From the NCBI RefSeq assembly GCF_023544445.1, contig NZ_JALPVJ010000017.1:1-64000 (forward strand): 64,000 nt of DNA. The letters run 5' to 3'. Both the position numbers and the translations under genes were made by a program. The notes beneath the pieces are model-generated. The model was not told the DNA's origin and searched no databases. It saw nothing but the letters and a program-made list of their open reading frames with translations. Shown one piece after another: positions 16,975 to 25,245 of this stretch. This DNA comes from Actinoplanes sp. M2I2 (lineage in GTDB: Bacteria > Actinomycetota > Actinomycetes > Mycobacteriales > Micromonosporaceae). The first letter of the stretch is position 1. Each line of letters opens with the position of its first letter.

Positions 16975-17476
16975 GGCGCCCGGGCAGCCGCGCCGGGTGG
17001 AGCAACGCATCGTCCAGCTGGACTACGGGCAGTTCGGGCTCTGCGGCAATCCTTCGCCCGATTCCGACTATCTGGGGGAGCTGGAACGGGCGATCGCCGG
17101 GCCGGGCATCGCCGGTGACGACTACGGACTGGTGGTCGTCTCGCCCCATCAGAACAACTTCGAGATGCCGTTCCGTCTGGAGGAGTGGGACACCCGGCCG
17201 CCGGACGACGAGGCGGACTGGGAGGAGGTCTTCGAGGGTGAACTGCTGGTGGTCGACGAGGTCCTGACCTACTTCAGTCCCACGGACGCGAACGAGACGT
17301 TCCCGGTCCCGAACGGCCGCTACGCCGTACGGATCTCGGGTCGTGGCTTCGTCAACCGGGGCTGGCCCGGCTCGACCACGCCCGGCGACAGCTGGCGCGT
17401 CCAGCTGTGGCCGGCCGCCGGCGAGGTGCCCGCGCGAAGGGTGAAGAGGTGGCGTCACCCCGGCGAGGCGCCGTGA
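16967..17476 (+). CDS. hypothetical protein coupled to chorismate mutase
   Basis: A 169-residue soluble acidic protein whose ATG overlaps the chorismate mutase stop. Features are QIVQLDYGQFGL near the start, a DDYGLVVVSPHQNNFEMP segment and an RYAVRISGRGF strand near the end, suggesting a beta-rich domain. I do not recognise the family. Its 3' end overlaps the convergent kinase-like gene by 22 bp. Confidence 0.78.
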   Translation: MSRAPGQPRRVEQRIVQLDYGQFGLCGNPSPDSDYLGELERAIAGPGIAGDDYGLVVVSPHQNNFEMPFRLEEWDTRPPDDEADWEEVFEGELLVVDEVLTYFSPTDANETFPVPNGRYAVRISGRGFVNRGWPGSTTPGDSWRVQLWPAAGEVPARRVKRWRHPGEAP

Positions 17477-17937
17477 CGGCGACCCGGTCCGGGCGCTGCT
17501 GAGAGCAACTGCTCCACGGCATCGGCCAGTTCCCCGGCCGGGCGCCGCCCGTCCAGCTCGGTCGTGGCGCCGCGACGGAGCAACGGCTCCACCTCGTTCA
17601 GGTGGAGCTCGATCTCGGCCCGCTGCCGGGCTGTCTTTCCGTACGGGTTGGTCGTCCGGCCGGCGACGCGCTCGAGCAGGACGTGCAGGGGCGCGCTCAG
17701 CAGCACGACATGCTCGAACCGGTCGTAGAAGTGGCCCTGGTTCTCCACCGTCCCGGAGACCACGACCGGGTCGCGCCGGGCCAGCAGGGCTGTCATGCGC
17801 GACTCGTCCCACCGGCCGTCCGGCAACGTCCAGCCGTCGTAGTCGGTGTCGACGACGGCGTACCCGCGCCGCGCCAGCTCCTCGAGCAGGGTGCTCTTGC
17901 CCACCCCGGACATGCCCGTCACCAGCACCCGCGCCAC
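17455..17937 (-). CDS. P-loop NTPase, adenylate/shikimate-kinase-like
   Basis: A 160-residue nucleoside-triphosphate-binding protein starting at GTG 17937. The Walker A motif GMSGVGKST is at about residues 8-16, followed by YAVVDTDYDGW and a lid-like segment NPYGKTARQRAEI. The overall plan is that of small AAA or kinase-like proteins acting on small molecules. The frame is open 27 more codons upstream but those overlap the promoter of the divergent peptidase gene. Substrate unknown. Confidence 0.87.
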   Translation of the reverse strand: MARVLVTGMSGVGKSTLLEELARRGYAVVDTDYDGWTLPDGRWDESRMTALLARRDPVVVSGTVENQGHFYDRFEHVVLLSAPLHVLLERVAGRTTNPYGKTARQRAEIELHLNEVEPLLRRGATTELDGRRPAGELADAVEQLLSAAPGPGRRHGASPG

Positions 17938-18002
17938 CCCGACACTGTAGGGCGGGCCGGAAAGGAGTCGCGGGCCGTGGCGGATCTGCTGATACTGCGT
18001 CG

Positions 18003-19049
18003 ATGACCCGTCCCGCATCGCCCCGGCTGCTTCGGCCTCGTGCGCTGCGGCCCGGCGACCTCGTCGTCATCGCCGCGTTGTCCGGCCCGCTGCCCGCGGC
18101 GTACGAGGGCAATGTCGAGCAGACGGTGGCCGTGTTCGAACGGATGGGGTTCCGGGTGCGCCGGGCGCCGCTGCTGGACGGACGGCAGCGGTGGTGGAGC
18201 GCGGCCACGCCGGCGGAGATCGCCGCGGAGCTCAACGGTCTTCTTCGTGATCCCGAGGTCCGGGCGATCGTCGCGAGCGACGGTGGCCAGACGGTGTTCG
18301 GCTACCTCGATCTGATCGACCTCGAGGCTGTCCGGGCCGACCCCAAGCCGATCCTGGGCTACAGCGACATCTCCTTGTTGCACCTGGCGCTCTACGCGCG
18401 CACCGGCCTGGTCGGGTTCCACGCCGACATGGCCGTGCCCGGTTTCGGCGGACAGTGGCCGGCCGTGCCGGCGCCCCGCCGGGCGGAACTCGAGAGCCTC
18501 TACTCGAGATTGCTGATGGACACCGAGCCGATCGGCGCGTTACCGGCGAGCTCGCCGGGGGAGTGCTGGCGCGCCGGGCGGGCCGAGGGGCGGCTGATCG
18601 GCGGGGTGATCAATCGGATCGCGCTGGTGCAGGCGACTCCTTACGCGGTGCCGCTCGAGTGGTTCGACGGCGCCGTGTTGTTCTGGGAGGAGCTCGGGGG
18701 TCAGGCCTCGTACCTGTGGAGCTATCTGCAGGTGATGCGGCACTGCGGCATCCTCGATCGCATCTCCGGCATGGTCGTGGGTGTTCCCCGCGACATCGCC
18801 GGACTCGGCTCGTCCGGGGCGACCCCGGCGCTGTCCGAGATCGTCCTGGACGTGCTGGGTGACCGTGACATCCCGGTGCTGGGCAACGTCGAGTTCGGAC
18901 ACGCCGGGCCGAACCTGCCGATGCCGGTGGGTGTCCGCGCCGGCCTCGACGCCGGAGAGCGCACGTTGTCCCTGCTCGAACCGGCAGTGCGGCCACACCG
19001 TGGGTCAGCGCCCGCGCCAGACCTCAAACGACTGCTGGAGCCGCCATGA
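18003..19049 (+). CDS. S66 peptidase, LD-carboxypeptidase family
   Basis: A 348-residue serine carboxypeptidase of family S66. The nucleophile is Ser121 in GYSDIS, the glutamate lies in LFWEELGG, and the histidine in EFGHAGPNLPMPVG near the C-terminus. S66 enzymes either recycle muropeptides (LdcA) or hydrolyse acyl-adenylates such as microcin C (MccF). The substrate loop VASDGGQTVFG differs from the Arg-Gly-Gly-Tyr form of LdcA, so an MccF-like role is possible. ATG 18003 is divergent from the P-loop gene. Confidence 0.92.
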   Translation: MTRPASPRLLRPRALRPGDLVVIAALSGPLPAAYEGNVEQTVAVFERMGFRVRRAPLLDGRQRWWSAATPAEIAAELNGLLRDPEVRAIVASDGGQTVFGYLDLIDLEAVRADPKPILGYSDISLLHLALYARTGLVGFHADMAVPGFGGQWPAVPAPRRAELESLYSRLLMDTEPIGALPASSPGECWRAGRAEGRLIGGVINRIALVQATPYAVPLEWFDGAVLFWEELGGQASYLWSYLQVMRHCGILDRISGMVVGVPRDIAGLGSSGATPALSEIVLDVLGDRDIPVLGNVEFGHAGPNLPMPVGVRAGLDAGERTLSLLEPAVRPHRGSAPAPDLKRLLEPP

Positions 19050-19487
19050 GCCGTCCGGCCGGCGCGCCTCGTTGCGCCACCGGAACGCGTCGGCCTCGAT
19101 GTCGGAGAAGGTCCAGCGCAGCTGTCCGCCGTCGAGCACGATGTCGTCCGCGACGCGCGACGCCAGGAAGGTGTGGACGCGACCCCGGACCGGGCCGACC
19201 CAGGTCGAGCGCCACACCCCGACGCCGGCCGCCGGATCGGGGAACCGCAGGCTGACCCCGTGCTCGACGCCGGGCAGGATCCAGACGTCGGTGGTGGCCC
19301 GCCCGCCCAGCGCGAACCCGAAATGCCACTCGCCCCGCCGCACGGTCGTCGAGCCGTCGGGGTCGTACTCGGTGCAGTCCAGTGCCCAGGAGCCGGCGAA
19401 CTGCCCGAACAGGCTGAGGTCCAGACCGCCGGCCGGCCCGTCGGCGAGGAATGCGGCGGCGACGGCAGCGGAGGCGGCGGTGTCCAT
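19005..19487 (-). CDS. DUF1579-like hypothetical protein
   Basis: A 160-residue protein with an alternating strand pattern: LFGQFAGSWALDCTEYDPDGS, then GEWHFGFALGGRATTDVW and a closing RRPDGSWRLQQSFEVWRGR. This matches small lipocalin-like beta-barrel proteins (DUF1579 type), whose role is unknown. Its last 45 bp overlap the convergent peptidase gene. The TetR gene lies upstream on the same strand, 39 bp away. Confidence 0.8.
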   Translation of the reverse strand: MDTAASAAVAAAFLADGPAGGLDLSLFGQFAGSWALDCTEYDPDGSTTVRRGEWHFGFALGGRATTDVWILPGVEHGVSLRFPDPAAGVGVWRSTWVGPVRGRVHTFLASRVADDIVLDGGQLRWTFSDIEADAFRWRNEARRPDGSWRLQQSFEVWRGR

Positions 19488-19526
19488 GCCGGAACGATAG
19501 CCAACCGGCGATGGACCCGGGTGACC

Positions 19527-20069
19527 TCAGGGCGTCCGGAAACGCTCCAGTCCGGCTTCGAGGAAGGCGAGCGTGACCGCGAGGTCGTCGTCCTGGTCGT
19601 GCGCCGCGAACCGTGCGGTGGCGTGGCCGGCCGCCATGCCGAGGATGGTGGTGGACAGGATCCGTTCGAGCACGGCGACGCGCTCGCCGGGCACGCCGGC
19701 GGCCTCGAGGATGTCGTGGAAGCGCCCCCGGACCAGGCGGGCGGCGTCGGTGGCGGCCGGCCGGCCGAGCAGCAGCAGGAAGGCCTCCGGGTGCCGGCCC
19801 GCCACGTGTCGTGCCGCGGCGAGGACCTGTCCGAGAACGGTTGGTGAGCTGGACCCGCCGGCCTCGGCCATGAGCTCGTCCAGCAGGAGCTCGACGATGC
19901 CGTCGAGCATCGCCTCCTTGCCGTCGACGTGGCGGTACAGCGCCATCGGTGTCACCGTCAGCGCCTCCGCGACCGCCTGCATGGTGACGGCCGCGACGCC
20001 GCCGCGGTCGGCGATGTCCAGGGCGGCTCGCAGGATCGCGTCTCGGTCGATGGAGGGTGGGCGCGGCAC
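19527..20069 (-). CDS. TetR/AcrR family transcriptional regulator
   Basis: A 180-residue TetR protein starting at GTG 20069 with AGAGG upstream. The helix-turn-helix lies at residues 8-52 (MQAVAEALTVTPMALYRHVDGKEAM). The C-terminal domain resembles TetR_C-type ligand domains. It is divergent from the serine-hydrolase gene and the gap holds a GTATA-N5-TATAC operator overlapping the -10 box, so it should repress that gene and itself. Confidence 0.92.
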   Translation of the reverse strand: MPRPPSIDRDAILRAALDIADRGGVAAVTMQAVAEALTVTPMALYRHVDGKEAMLDGIVELLLDELMAEAGGSSSPTVLGQVLAAARHVAGRHPEAFLLLLGRPAATDAARLVRGRFHDILEAAGVPGERVAVLERILSTTILGMAAGHATARFAAHDQDDDLAVTLAFLEAGLERFRTP

Positions 20070-20081
20070 GGTGGTCCTCTC

Positions 20082-20115
20082 GTGACTTCGTATGTATACG
20101 CCATATACTAAACCG
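20082..20115 (+). promoter_or_regulatory. promoter with overlapping TetR operator; likely leaderless
   Basis: TATACT (20104-20109) is a perfect -10 box placed 7 bp before ATG 20116, with GTGACT (20082-20087) 16 bp upstream as -35. Transcription would begin at or next to the A of the start codon. The palindrome GTATACGCCATATAC (20094-20108) covers the -10 box. Confidence 0.65.
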
Positions 20116-21240
20116 ATGGTGCCGGGGCCCGCGTCGCTCAGAGTCGCTTCCGATCGACTCCGCTATGCGGTCCGCGTCCTCACCCATGGCGATTCCAGCC
20201 CGTCCGACCTCCGGTGGCGTCCCCAGTCGGTCACCCCGCCGGCGCCGGTGCCGGCGGAGTGGCCCGTCCGGCCGGAGACCGGGTCGATCGGGCGCCTTCC
20301 GACCGCCGGGGCCCGGAGCCTGGTCGTCGTGCACGACGGTCGGATCGTCGGCGAGTGGTATGGCAACGGTGACCGGCCCGAGCGGCCCGCCGCTGTCTTC
20401 TCCATGACCAAGACGATCGTTTCCCTTCTGCTGGCCCGTGCCGTCGCCGCCGGCCACGTGGAGCTGGACCTTCCGATCACCAGCGCCATCCCGGAGCTCC
20501 GGCAGCGCGATCCCCGCTTCGACCGGATCACTCTCGCCGACCTGGTCGACATGCGATCGGGCATCGCGTTCTCGGAGGACACGTCGTTCCCGTGGCTGAA
20601 TCGCGATTACCCGAGCGTCTACTACGCCACCGACCTCGCGGCCCTGGTCGTCGGCCGGCCCGTGATCGAGGCGCCGCCGGGCCGGTTCATGTACAACGAC
20701 TACGCCCCCAACCTCGTCGGTCTGGCCTTGGAGCGGTTGACCGGCGAGAGCCTCGATCAGGGGCCTTTCCGGCAGCTCTGGCACGACCTCGGCGCGCGTC
20801 GTCCGGCCACGTGGGCTCGGGACGACCGGGGGTTCCCGCACTGCGAGAGCGGAGTGGCGGCGACGGCCCGGGACCTCGCCCGGATCGGCCAGGCGATGCT
20901 CGGCGACGGCCGGGTCGCCGGGCGCCCGGTCGCGCCACCGGCCTTCCTCGAGCGCAGTCTCGGCGGCCCCGACGACCTGGTGACGTCCTTTCTGGACGTG
21001 CCGGTCGGCTACGCCAACGGCTGGTGGCGTCTGCCCCGGCCGGCCGGGGGAGCGGATCTCGTCGCGATGGGGGCACACGGGCAGGTCATGCTCGTCTCGC
21101 CGGCGACCCGCACGGTCGTCGTCCGGCTCGGCGACGACCACCCGGGCCTGTCGAACATCGACATCGCCCTGCGGCTGCAACGCCTCGCCGATTCGGGGTG
21201 CTTCGGCGATGAGACTGGGCTACCGGAGCGCGGCCGGTGA
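20116..21240 (+). CDS. serine hydrolase, beta-lactamase/class C family
   Basis: A 374-residue member of the beta-lactamase-related serine hydrolases. The nucleophile motif SMTK (about residue 97) and YND (the Tyr-Xaa-Asn motif, about residue 195) are clear, with HGQ near the C-terminus in place of KTG. Such proteins are esterases, amidases or peptidases; many, such as the 6-aminohexanoate-dimer hydrolase group, act on small synthetic amides. There is no signal peptide, so it is cytoplasmic. ATG 20116 is chosen because the frame upstream lies in the promoter. Confidence 0.9.
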   Translation: MVPGPASLRVASDRLRYAVRVLTHGDSSPSDLRWRPQSVTPPAPVPAEWPVRPETGSIGRLPTAGARSLVVVHDGRIVGEWYGNGDRPERPAAVFSMTKTIVSLLLARAVAAGHVELDLPITSAIPELRQRDPRFDRITLADLVDMRSGIAFSEDTSFPWLNRDYPSVYYATDLAALVVGRPVIEAPPGRFMYNDYAPNLVGLALERLTGESLDQGPFRQLWHDLGARRPATWARDDRGFPHCESGVAATARDLARIGQAMLGDGRVAGRPVAPPAFLERSLGGPDDLVTSFLDVPVGYANGWWRLPRPAGGADLVAMGAHGQVMLVSPATRTVVVRLGDDHPGLSNIDIALRLQRLADSGCFGDETGLPERGR

Positions 21241-21309
21241 GCGCCGTCCGACCCCGGTCGGGTCGATCTCAGGTCGGCCGCCGGCCGGCCCGGGCACCGT
21301 ACGAACGCC

Positions 21310-22809
21310 TCACCTCGACAAGCTGAGCGGCGCCGCCTTCCGGCCGGCCTTGGCCCGGTACATGGCCGCGTCGGCCTCGCGCAGCAGGTGGGCGGCGTCG
21401 CGCGGGGAGCCGGTGGCCACGCCCACGCTGGCCCCGACGACGACGTCGGCGGTGCCGGGCAGCATGATCGGCGCCTCCAGCGCCGGGGCGAGGCCCTCGG
21501 CGGTGGCCGGGCCGGGCAGCAGGACGGCGAACTCGTCGCCACCGAGCCGGACGGCCAGACCGGTCTCCGGCGTCCAGGCCGCGAGCCGCTCGGCCACGGC
21601 GATCAGCACCTGGTCGCCGGCGTGGTGGCCGTACGAGTCGTTGACCGGCTTGAACCCGTCGAGGTCGATGAGCAGCACGCTGACCTGGTCGCCGGGCGCG
21701 TGCTCGGCCAGGCGCTGCTCGAGCAGGCTGCGGTTGGCCAGCCCGGTGAGCGCGTCGTGGGTGGCCCGGTGGCGCAGTTCGTCGTGCAGCTCGCGCACCT
21801 CGGCCATCCGGCTGTCGAGCTCGGCGAGCAGGCGCTCGTTGTCGGTGAACGCCGCGAGCTGGCGGGACAGCACCAGGGCGGTGATGGTCACGGCGCCCAC
21901 CGCGACACCCCAGACCCGCAGGTCGTCGCTGCGCCCGAAGAGCGCGCCGACCAGCAGCATCTGTACGGCGACGACGGCCACGTAGGGCAGCCGGCTCGAG
22001 CGGCGCCGGCCCGGCCGGGCGGCCCCGGCGGCGGCGCGGCGCACGTACAGGGTCTGCAGGCGCAGGCCGACCGGCATGAGCAGGCAGGGCAGCAGCTGGG
22101 AGACGTAGATGACGCCCGGGTCGTCGTTGCCGGTCACCAGCGTCACGGTCGAGGCGGCCACCGCGGTGCCGGCCACCCCGATGCTGGCCACGATGCCGGG
22201 CAGCCGGGCGAACGGCGCGGTGCCGCCGAGCATGAGCTTGAGCAGCCCGAAGGTGATCAGCAGCATGACCGCCGAGGTGGCCCCGGCGCCGACCAGCTCG
22301 GCCCGGTTGCCGTCGGTCACGACGCCGGCCAGCAGGAAGTACCAGAGGAACACGGCGACACCGGCGAGCACGGTCGCGGCGTCCAGCCACAGCCGCAGGC
22401 GCTGCCGTCCCGAGCCGCCCAGCGGATGGAACAGCATCGCGACCATCACGATCACCATGCCCAGCACGACGCACACGGTCTGCACGACGCTGGGCTGATG
22501 CCCGGCCGCCTTGTCGACCAGCGAGAGGACGGTCTGATAGCCGTCGCCGAGCGCGCAGCTCACCCCGGTGGCCGCCACGGCCAGCCAGAAACGGCGGGTG
22601 TGCCGGTGGCCGGCGTTCTGCCGGGCGAGCCACCACGAGCAGACGGCGATGGTCACGTCGAGGCCCGTCTGCACGGCCCACGAGACCGTCGCGCCCCCGG
22701 GACCGGCGAGGAACCACCAGACGAGCGCGAGGCTGAAGCCGGCCAGCCCGGCCAGCACGGGGTCCGGGGTCAGCCTGCGCCTGAGGTCCACGACCCAGGT
22801 GATCGGCAC
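21310..22809 (-). CDS. membrane GGDEF protein, diguanylate cyclase
   Basis: A 499-residue protein. The first 300 residues form about nine transmembrane helices, a sensor module shared with the genes at 22938 and 51913 (each contains an (F)WLDAXTVL-like helix and an LPYVAVVAV-like helix). A coiled coil leads to the GGDEF domain with an intact GGDEF at residues 423-427 (VRLGGDEFAVLLPG), so c-di-GMP synthesis is expected. The inhibitory RXXD site is missing (TPET instead). There is no EAL domain. GTG 22809 is the start; it is divergent from the next c-di-GMP gene. Confidence 0.93.
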   Translation of the reverse strand: MPITWVVDLRRRLTPDPVLAGLAGFSLALVWWFLAGPGGATVSWAVQTGLDVTIAVCSWWLARQNAGHRHTRRFWLAVAATGVSCALGDGYQTVLSLVDKAAGHQPSVVQTVCVVLGMVIVMVAMLFHPLGGSGRQRLRLWLDAATVLAGVAVFLWYFLLAGVVTDGNRAELVGAGATSAVMLLITFGLLKLMLGGTAPFARLPGIVASIGVAGTAVAASTVTLVTGNDDPGVIYVSQLLPCLLMPVGLRLQTLYVRRAAAGAARPGRRRSSRLPYVAVVAVQMLLVGALFGRSDDLRVWGVAVGAVTITALVLSRQLAAFTDNERLLAELDSRMAEVRELHDELRHRATHDALTGLANRSLLEQRLAEHAPGDQVSVLLIDLDGFKPVNDSYGHHAGDQVLIAVAERLAAWTPETGLAVRLGGDEFAVLLPGPATAEGLAPALEAPIMLPGTADVVVGASVGVATGSPRDAAHLLREADAAMYRAKAGRKAAPLSLSR

Positions 22810-22937
22810 CGGGCCGGGCCAGGTGAGGAAACGCCGGGCGGCGATCTCCTGGGGATTTCCGGCGTTTGTCTTGAGGTCGGGGACCGCGCGCCGATGGGAG
22901 CCTGCGCAGGCACGGCAGGTAAGCGGAGGCGGGGTAC

Positions 22938-25208
22938 ATGGAGTACGCGAAGCGGAACGGCCTCGCGCTCGGCGGGGCGGCGCTCGTCGTGCTCAGCGCC
23001 GGGTGGCTGGTGATCGGGCTCGGGCACGAGTGGGCGTACCCGGTCCTCGGCTGGGTGCCGCTGCCGGTCAGCGCCGGCCTGGCCGCGTACGCCTGCCTGC
23101 GGGTCTCCCGCTCGGAACGGATCGAGCCGGCGACGCGGCGGTTCTGGCGGCACCTGGCGGTCGCCGGGGTGCTCCTCGCCGGGGGCACGATCTCCAACGC
23201 CGTCGACGCCCTCGGCGGGGCGCAGCCGTCCCAGCGGGTCGGCCCGGTGACGGTGCTCTGGTACCTGGCCGTCATGGGCGTGGTCATCTGGGCCCTGCTG
23301 CGGCTGCCGACCTGGCAGCGCTCCCGCGGCGACCTGGTGCGCTTCGCCCTAGACGCATGCGTCATCCTGGTCGCCGCCACCGCCTTCGTCTGGCAGTTCT
23401 CCCTCCGCGGCCACCGGGACGACGCCGGGCTGGCCGGCCCGGTGCTGGTCATGGTCGCGGTCGGCTTCGTCGCGGTGATCACGTTCGTCAAGGTCGCGCT
23501 GGCCGGCGCGGGCCGCCTCGACCGCCGGGCCTTGCGCATCCTGTCCGGGGCCAGCGCGCTCAGCGCGGTCACCGGCGGCCTGACCCCGTTCCTCAGCGGC
23601 CACCCGTACCTCTCGTCGAGTTTCGTGGCCGTGCCGGTGGGCGCGCTCGGCCTGGTGCTGGCGGCCGAGCAGCAGCGGCGCGGCGAGTGCCGGGAGAGCC
23701 GGCCCCGCGCGAGCAGCCGGACCAGTGTCCTGCCCTACGTGGCGGTCGTCGCCATGGACGCCCTGCTGCTCACCGCCGACGGCGGCAGCACCGCCGTGCG
23801 CGTGAGCACGGCCGTGCTCACGGTGCTGGTCCTGGCCCGCCAGGTGTACGCCCTGCGGGAGAACCGCTACCTGCTGACCACCGTCGACGCCAACCTGGCC
23901 CAGCTGCGCGACTATCAGGACCAGCTCACCTATCAGGCCACCCACGACCCGCTCACCGGTGTGGGCAACCGCGCGCTCTTCGCCGAGACGGTCGACGTCC
24001 TGCTCGCGGCCCGGGCGCCGTTCCACGTGGCCCTGCTCGACATGGACGACTTCAAGAGCGTCAACGACCGGCTCGGGCACCACACCGGCGACCAGCTCCT
24101 GGAGGTGGTCAGCCGGCGGCTGCGCGCGACGGTCGGCCCCGACGGCCTGGTCGCCCGGCTCGGCGGCGACGAGTTCGCGATCGTCCTGCGCGATCTGCAC
24201 ACCGCCCGCGTCGAGGTGGTTCTGGACCGCGTCCTGGAGGCGCTGCGCGAGCCGCCCCGGCTGGCCGGAGCGGTGGTGCGGGGCGCGGCCAGCATCGGGG
24301 TGACCACGGCGCGCCCGGACGACACCGGCGGGGAACTGCTGCGCCGCGCCGACGTGGCCATGTACGAGGCCAAGGCGGCCGGCGGCGACCGGCGGCGATG
24401 GTTCGACGCGGCCCTCGACGAGCAGGCGCGGGAGGCGGCCCGCCTCGGCGACGATCTGCTGCACGCCCTCGACCGCGACGAGCTGTTCCTGCTCTACCAG
24501 CCCATCGTCGAGCTGCCCGGTGGCGGTCCGGCCGGCGTCGAGGTGCTGCTGCGCTGGCGCCACCCGTCGCTCGGCCTCGTGCCGCCGGACGTCTTCGTGC
24601 CGCTGGCCGAGCGCAACGGCACGATCGTCGAGATCGGACGGTGGGTGCTCGAGAACGCGTGCCGCCAGGCCGCGCTGTGGCAGCACCGGTTCGGCCCGGC
24701 GGCGCCGGCCAAGGTCAGCATCAACGTGTCGGCCCGCCAGCTCGCCGAGCCGGGTTTCGTGGCCGACGTCGAGCAGATCCTCTCCCGTACGGGGGCCGAC
24801 CGCGGCCGCCTGCTGCTGGAGGTCACCGAGACGGCTGTGCTCGAGGCCGGGGCGCCGCTGGACGCCGTGCGCGAGCTGCGCGAACGGGGTCTGCGGGTGG
24901 CGCTCGACGATTTCGGCACCGGGCAGTCCTCGCTGTCGTTGCTGCTGACCGTGCCGGTCGACGTCCTCAAGGTGGACAAGTCCTTCGTGAGCGGCGCCGC
25001 CGCCGGCCAGGCCGGCGCGGTGATCGTCGAGCACCTGATCGGCTTCACCAACGGCCTGCGCATGGAGGCGGTGGCCGAGGGCGTCGAGACCGAGGCCCAG
25101 GCGCTGCGCCTGCACGCCGCCGGCTATTCGCTGGCCCAGGGGTATCTGTTCGGCCGCCCCACCACCGCCGCCGAGATCGAGGCCGGCCTGCTGAGCCCGG
25201 TCCGCTAA
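22938..25208 (+). CDS. membrane GGDEF-EAL protein
   Basis: A 756-residue protein with eight or nine N-terminal helices, then GGDEF (409-413, ARLGGDEFAIVL) and EAL domains. The EAL motif reads EVL (535-537); the other phosphodiesterase residues are present: NVSARQL, LLLEVTET, ALDDFGTGQSS, LKVDKSF, AEGVETEAQ and QGYLFGRP. Both activities are therefore possible. No RXXD inhibitory site is seen (VGPDG). The start ATG 22938 follows GGAGG. Just 37 bp separate it from the next GGDEF-EAL gene, so they form an operon. Confidence 0.94.
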   Translation: MEYAKRNGLALGGAALVVLSAGWLVIGLGHEWAYPVLGWVPLPVSAGLAAYACLRVSRSERIEPATRRFWRHLAVAGVLLAGGTISNAVDALGGAQPSQRVGPVTVLWYLAVMGVVIWALLRLPTWQRSRGDLVRFALDACVILVAATAFVWQFSLRGHRDDAGLAGPVLVMVAVGFVAVITFVKVALAGAGRLDRRALRILSGASALSAVTGGLTPFLSGHPYLSSSFVAVPVGALGLVLAAEQQRRGECRESRPRASSRTSVLPYVAVVAMDALLLTADGGSTAVRVSTAVLTVLVLARQVYALRENRYLLTTVDANLAQLRDYQDQLTYQATHDPLTGVGNRALFAETVDVLLAARAPFHVALLDMDDFKSVNDRLGHHTGDQLLEVVSRRLRATVGPDGLVARLGGDEFAIVLRDLHTARVEVVLDRVLEALREPPRLAGAVVRGAASIGVTTARPDDTGGELLRRADVAMYEAKAAGGDRRRWFDAALDEQAREAARLGDDLLHALDRDELFLLYQPIVELPGGGPAGVEVLLRWRHPSLGLVPPDVFVPLAERNGTIVEIGRWVLENACRQAALWQHRFGPAAPAKVSINVSARQLAEPGFVADVEQILSRTGADRGRLLLEVTETAVLEAGAPLDAVRELRERGLRVALDDFGTGQSSLSLLLTVPVDVLKVDKSFVSGAAAGQAGAVIVEHLIGFTNGLRMEAVAEGVETEAQALRLHAAGYSLAQGYLFGRPTTAAEIEAGLLSPVR

Positions 25209-25245
25209 GCGCGGACCGCGGCCTGCCGATGAGAGGCGTGCACGC

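Noticed and set aside
16681..17476. Chorismate mutase operon as part of aromatic amino acid biosynthesis
   Set aside because: No other shikimate or Phe/Tyr pathway genes lie nearby; only the mutase itself is supported.
19024..21180. 718-codon open frame on the minus strand
   Set aside because: Antisense to the serine hydrolase and crossing several real genes, with low-complexity Arg/Pro/Gly composition; an effect of high GC content.
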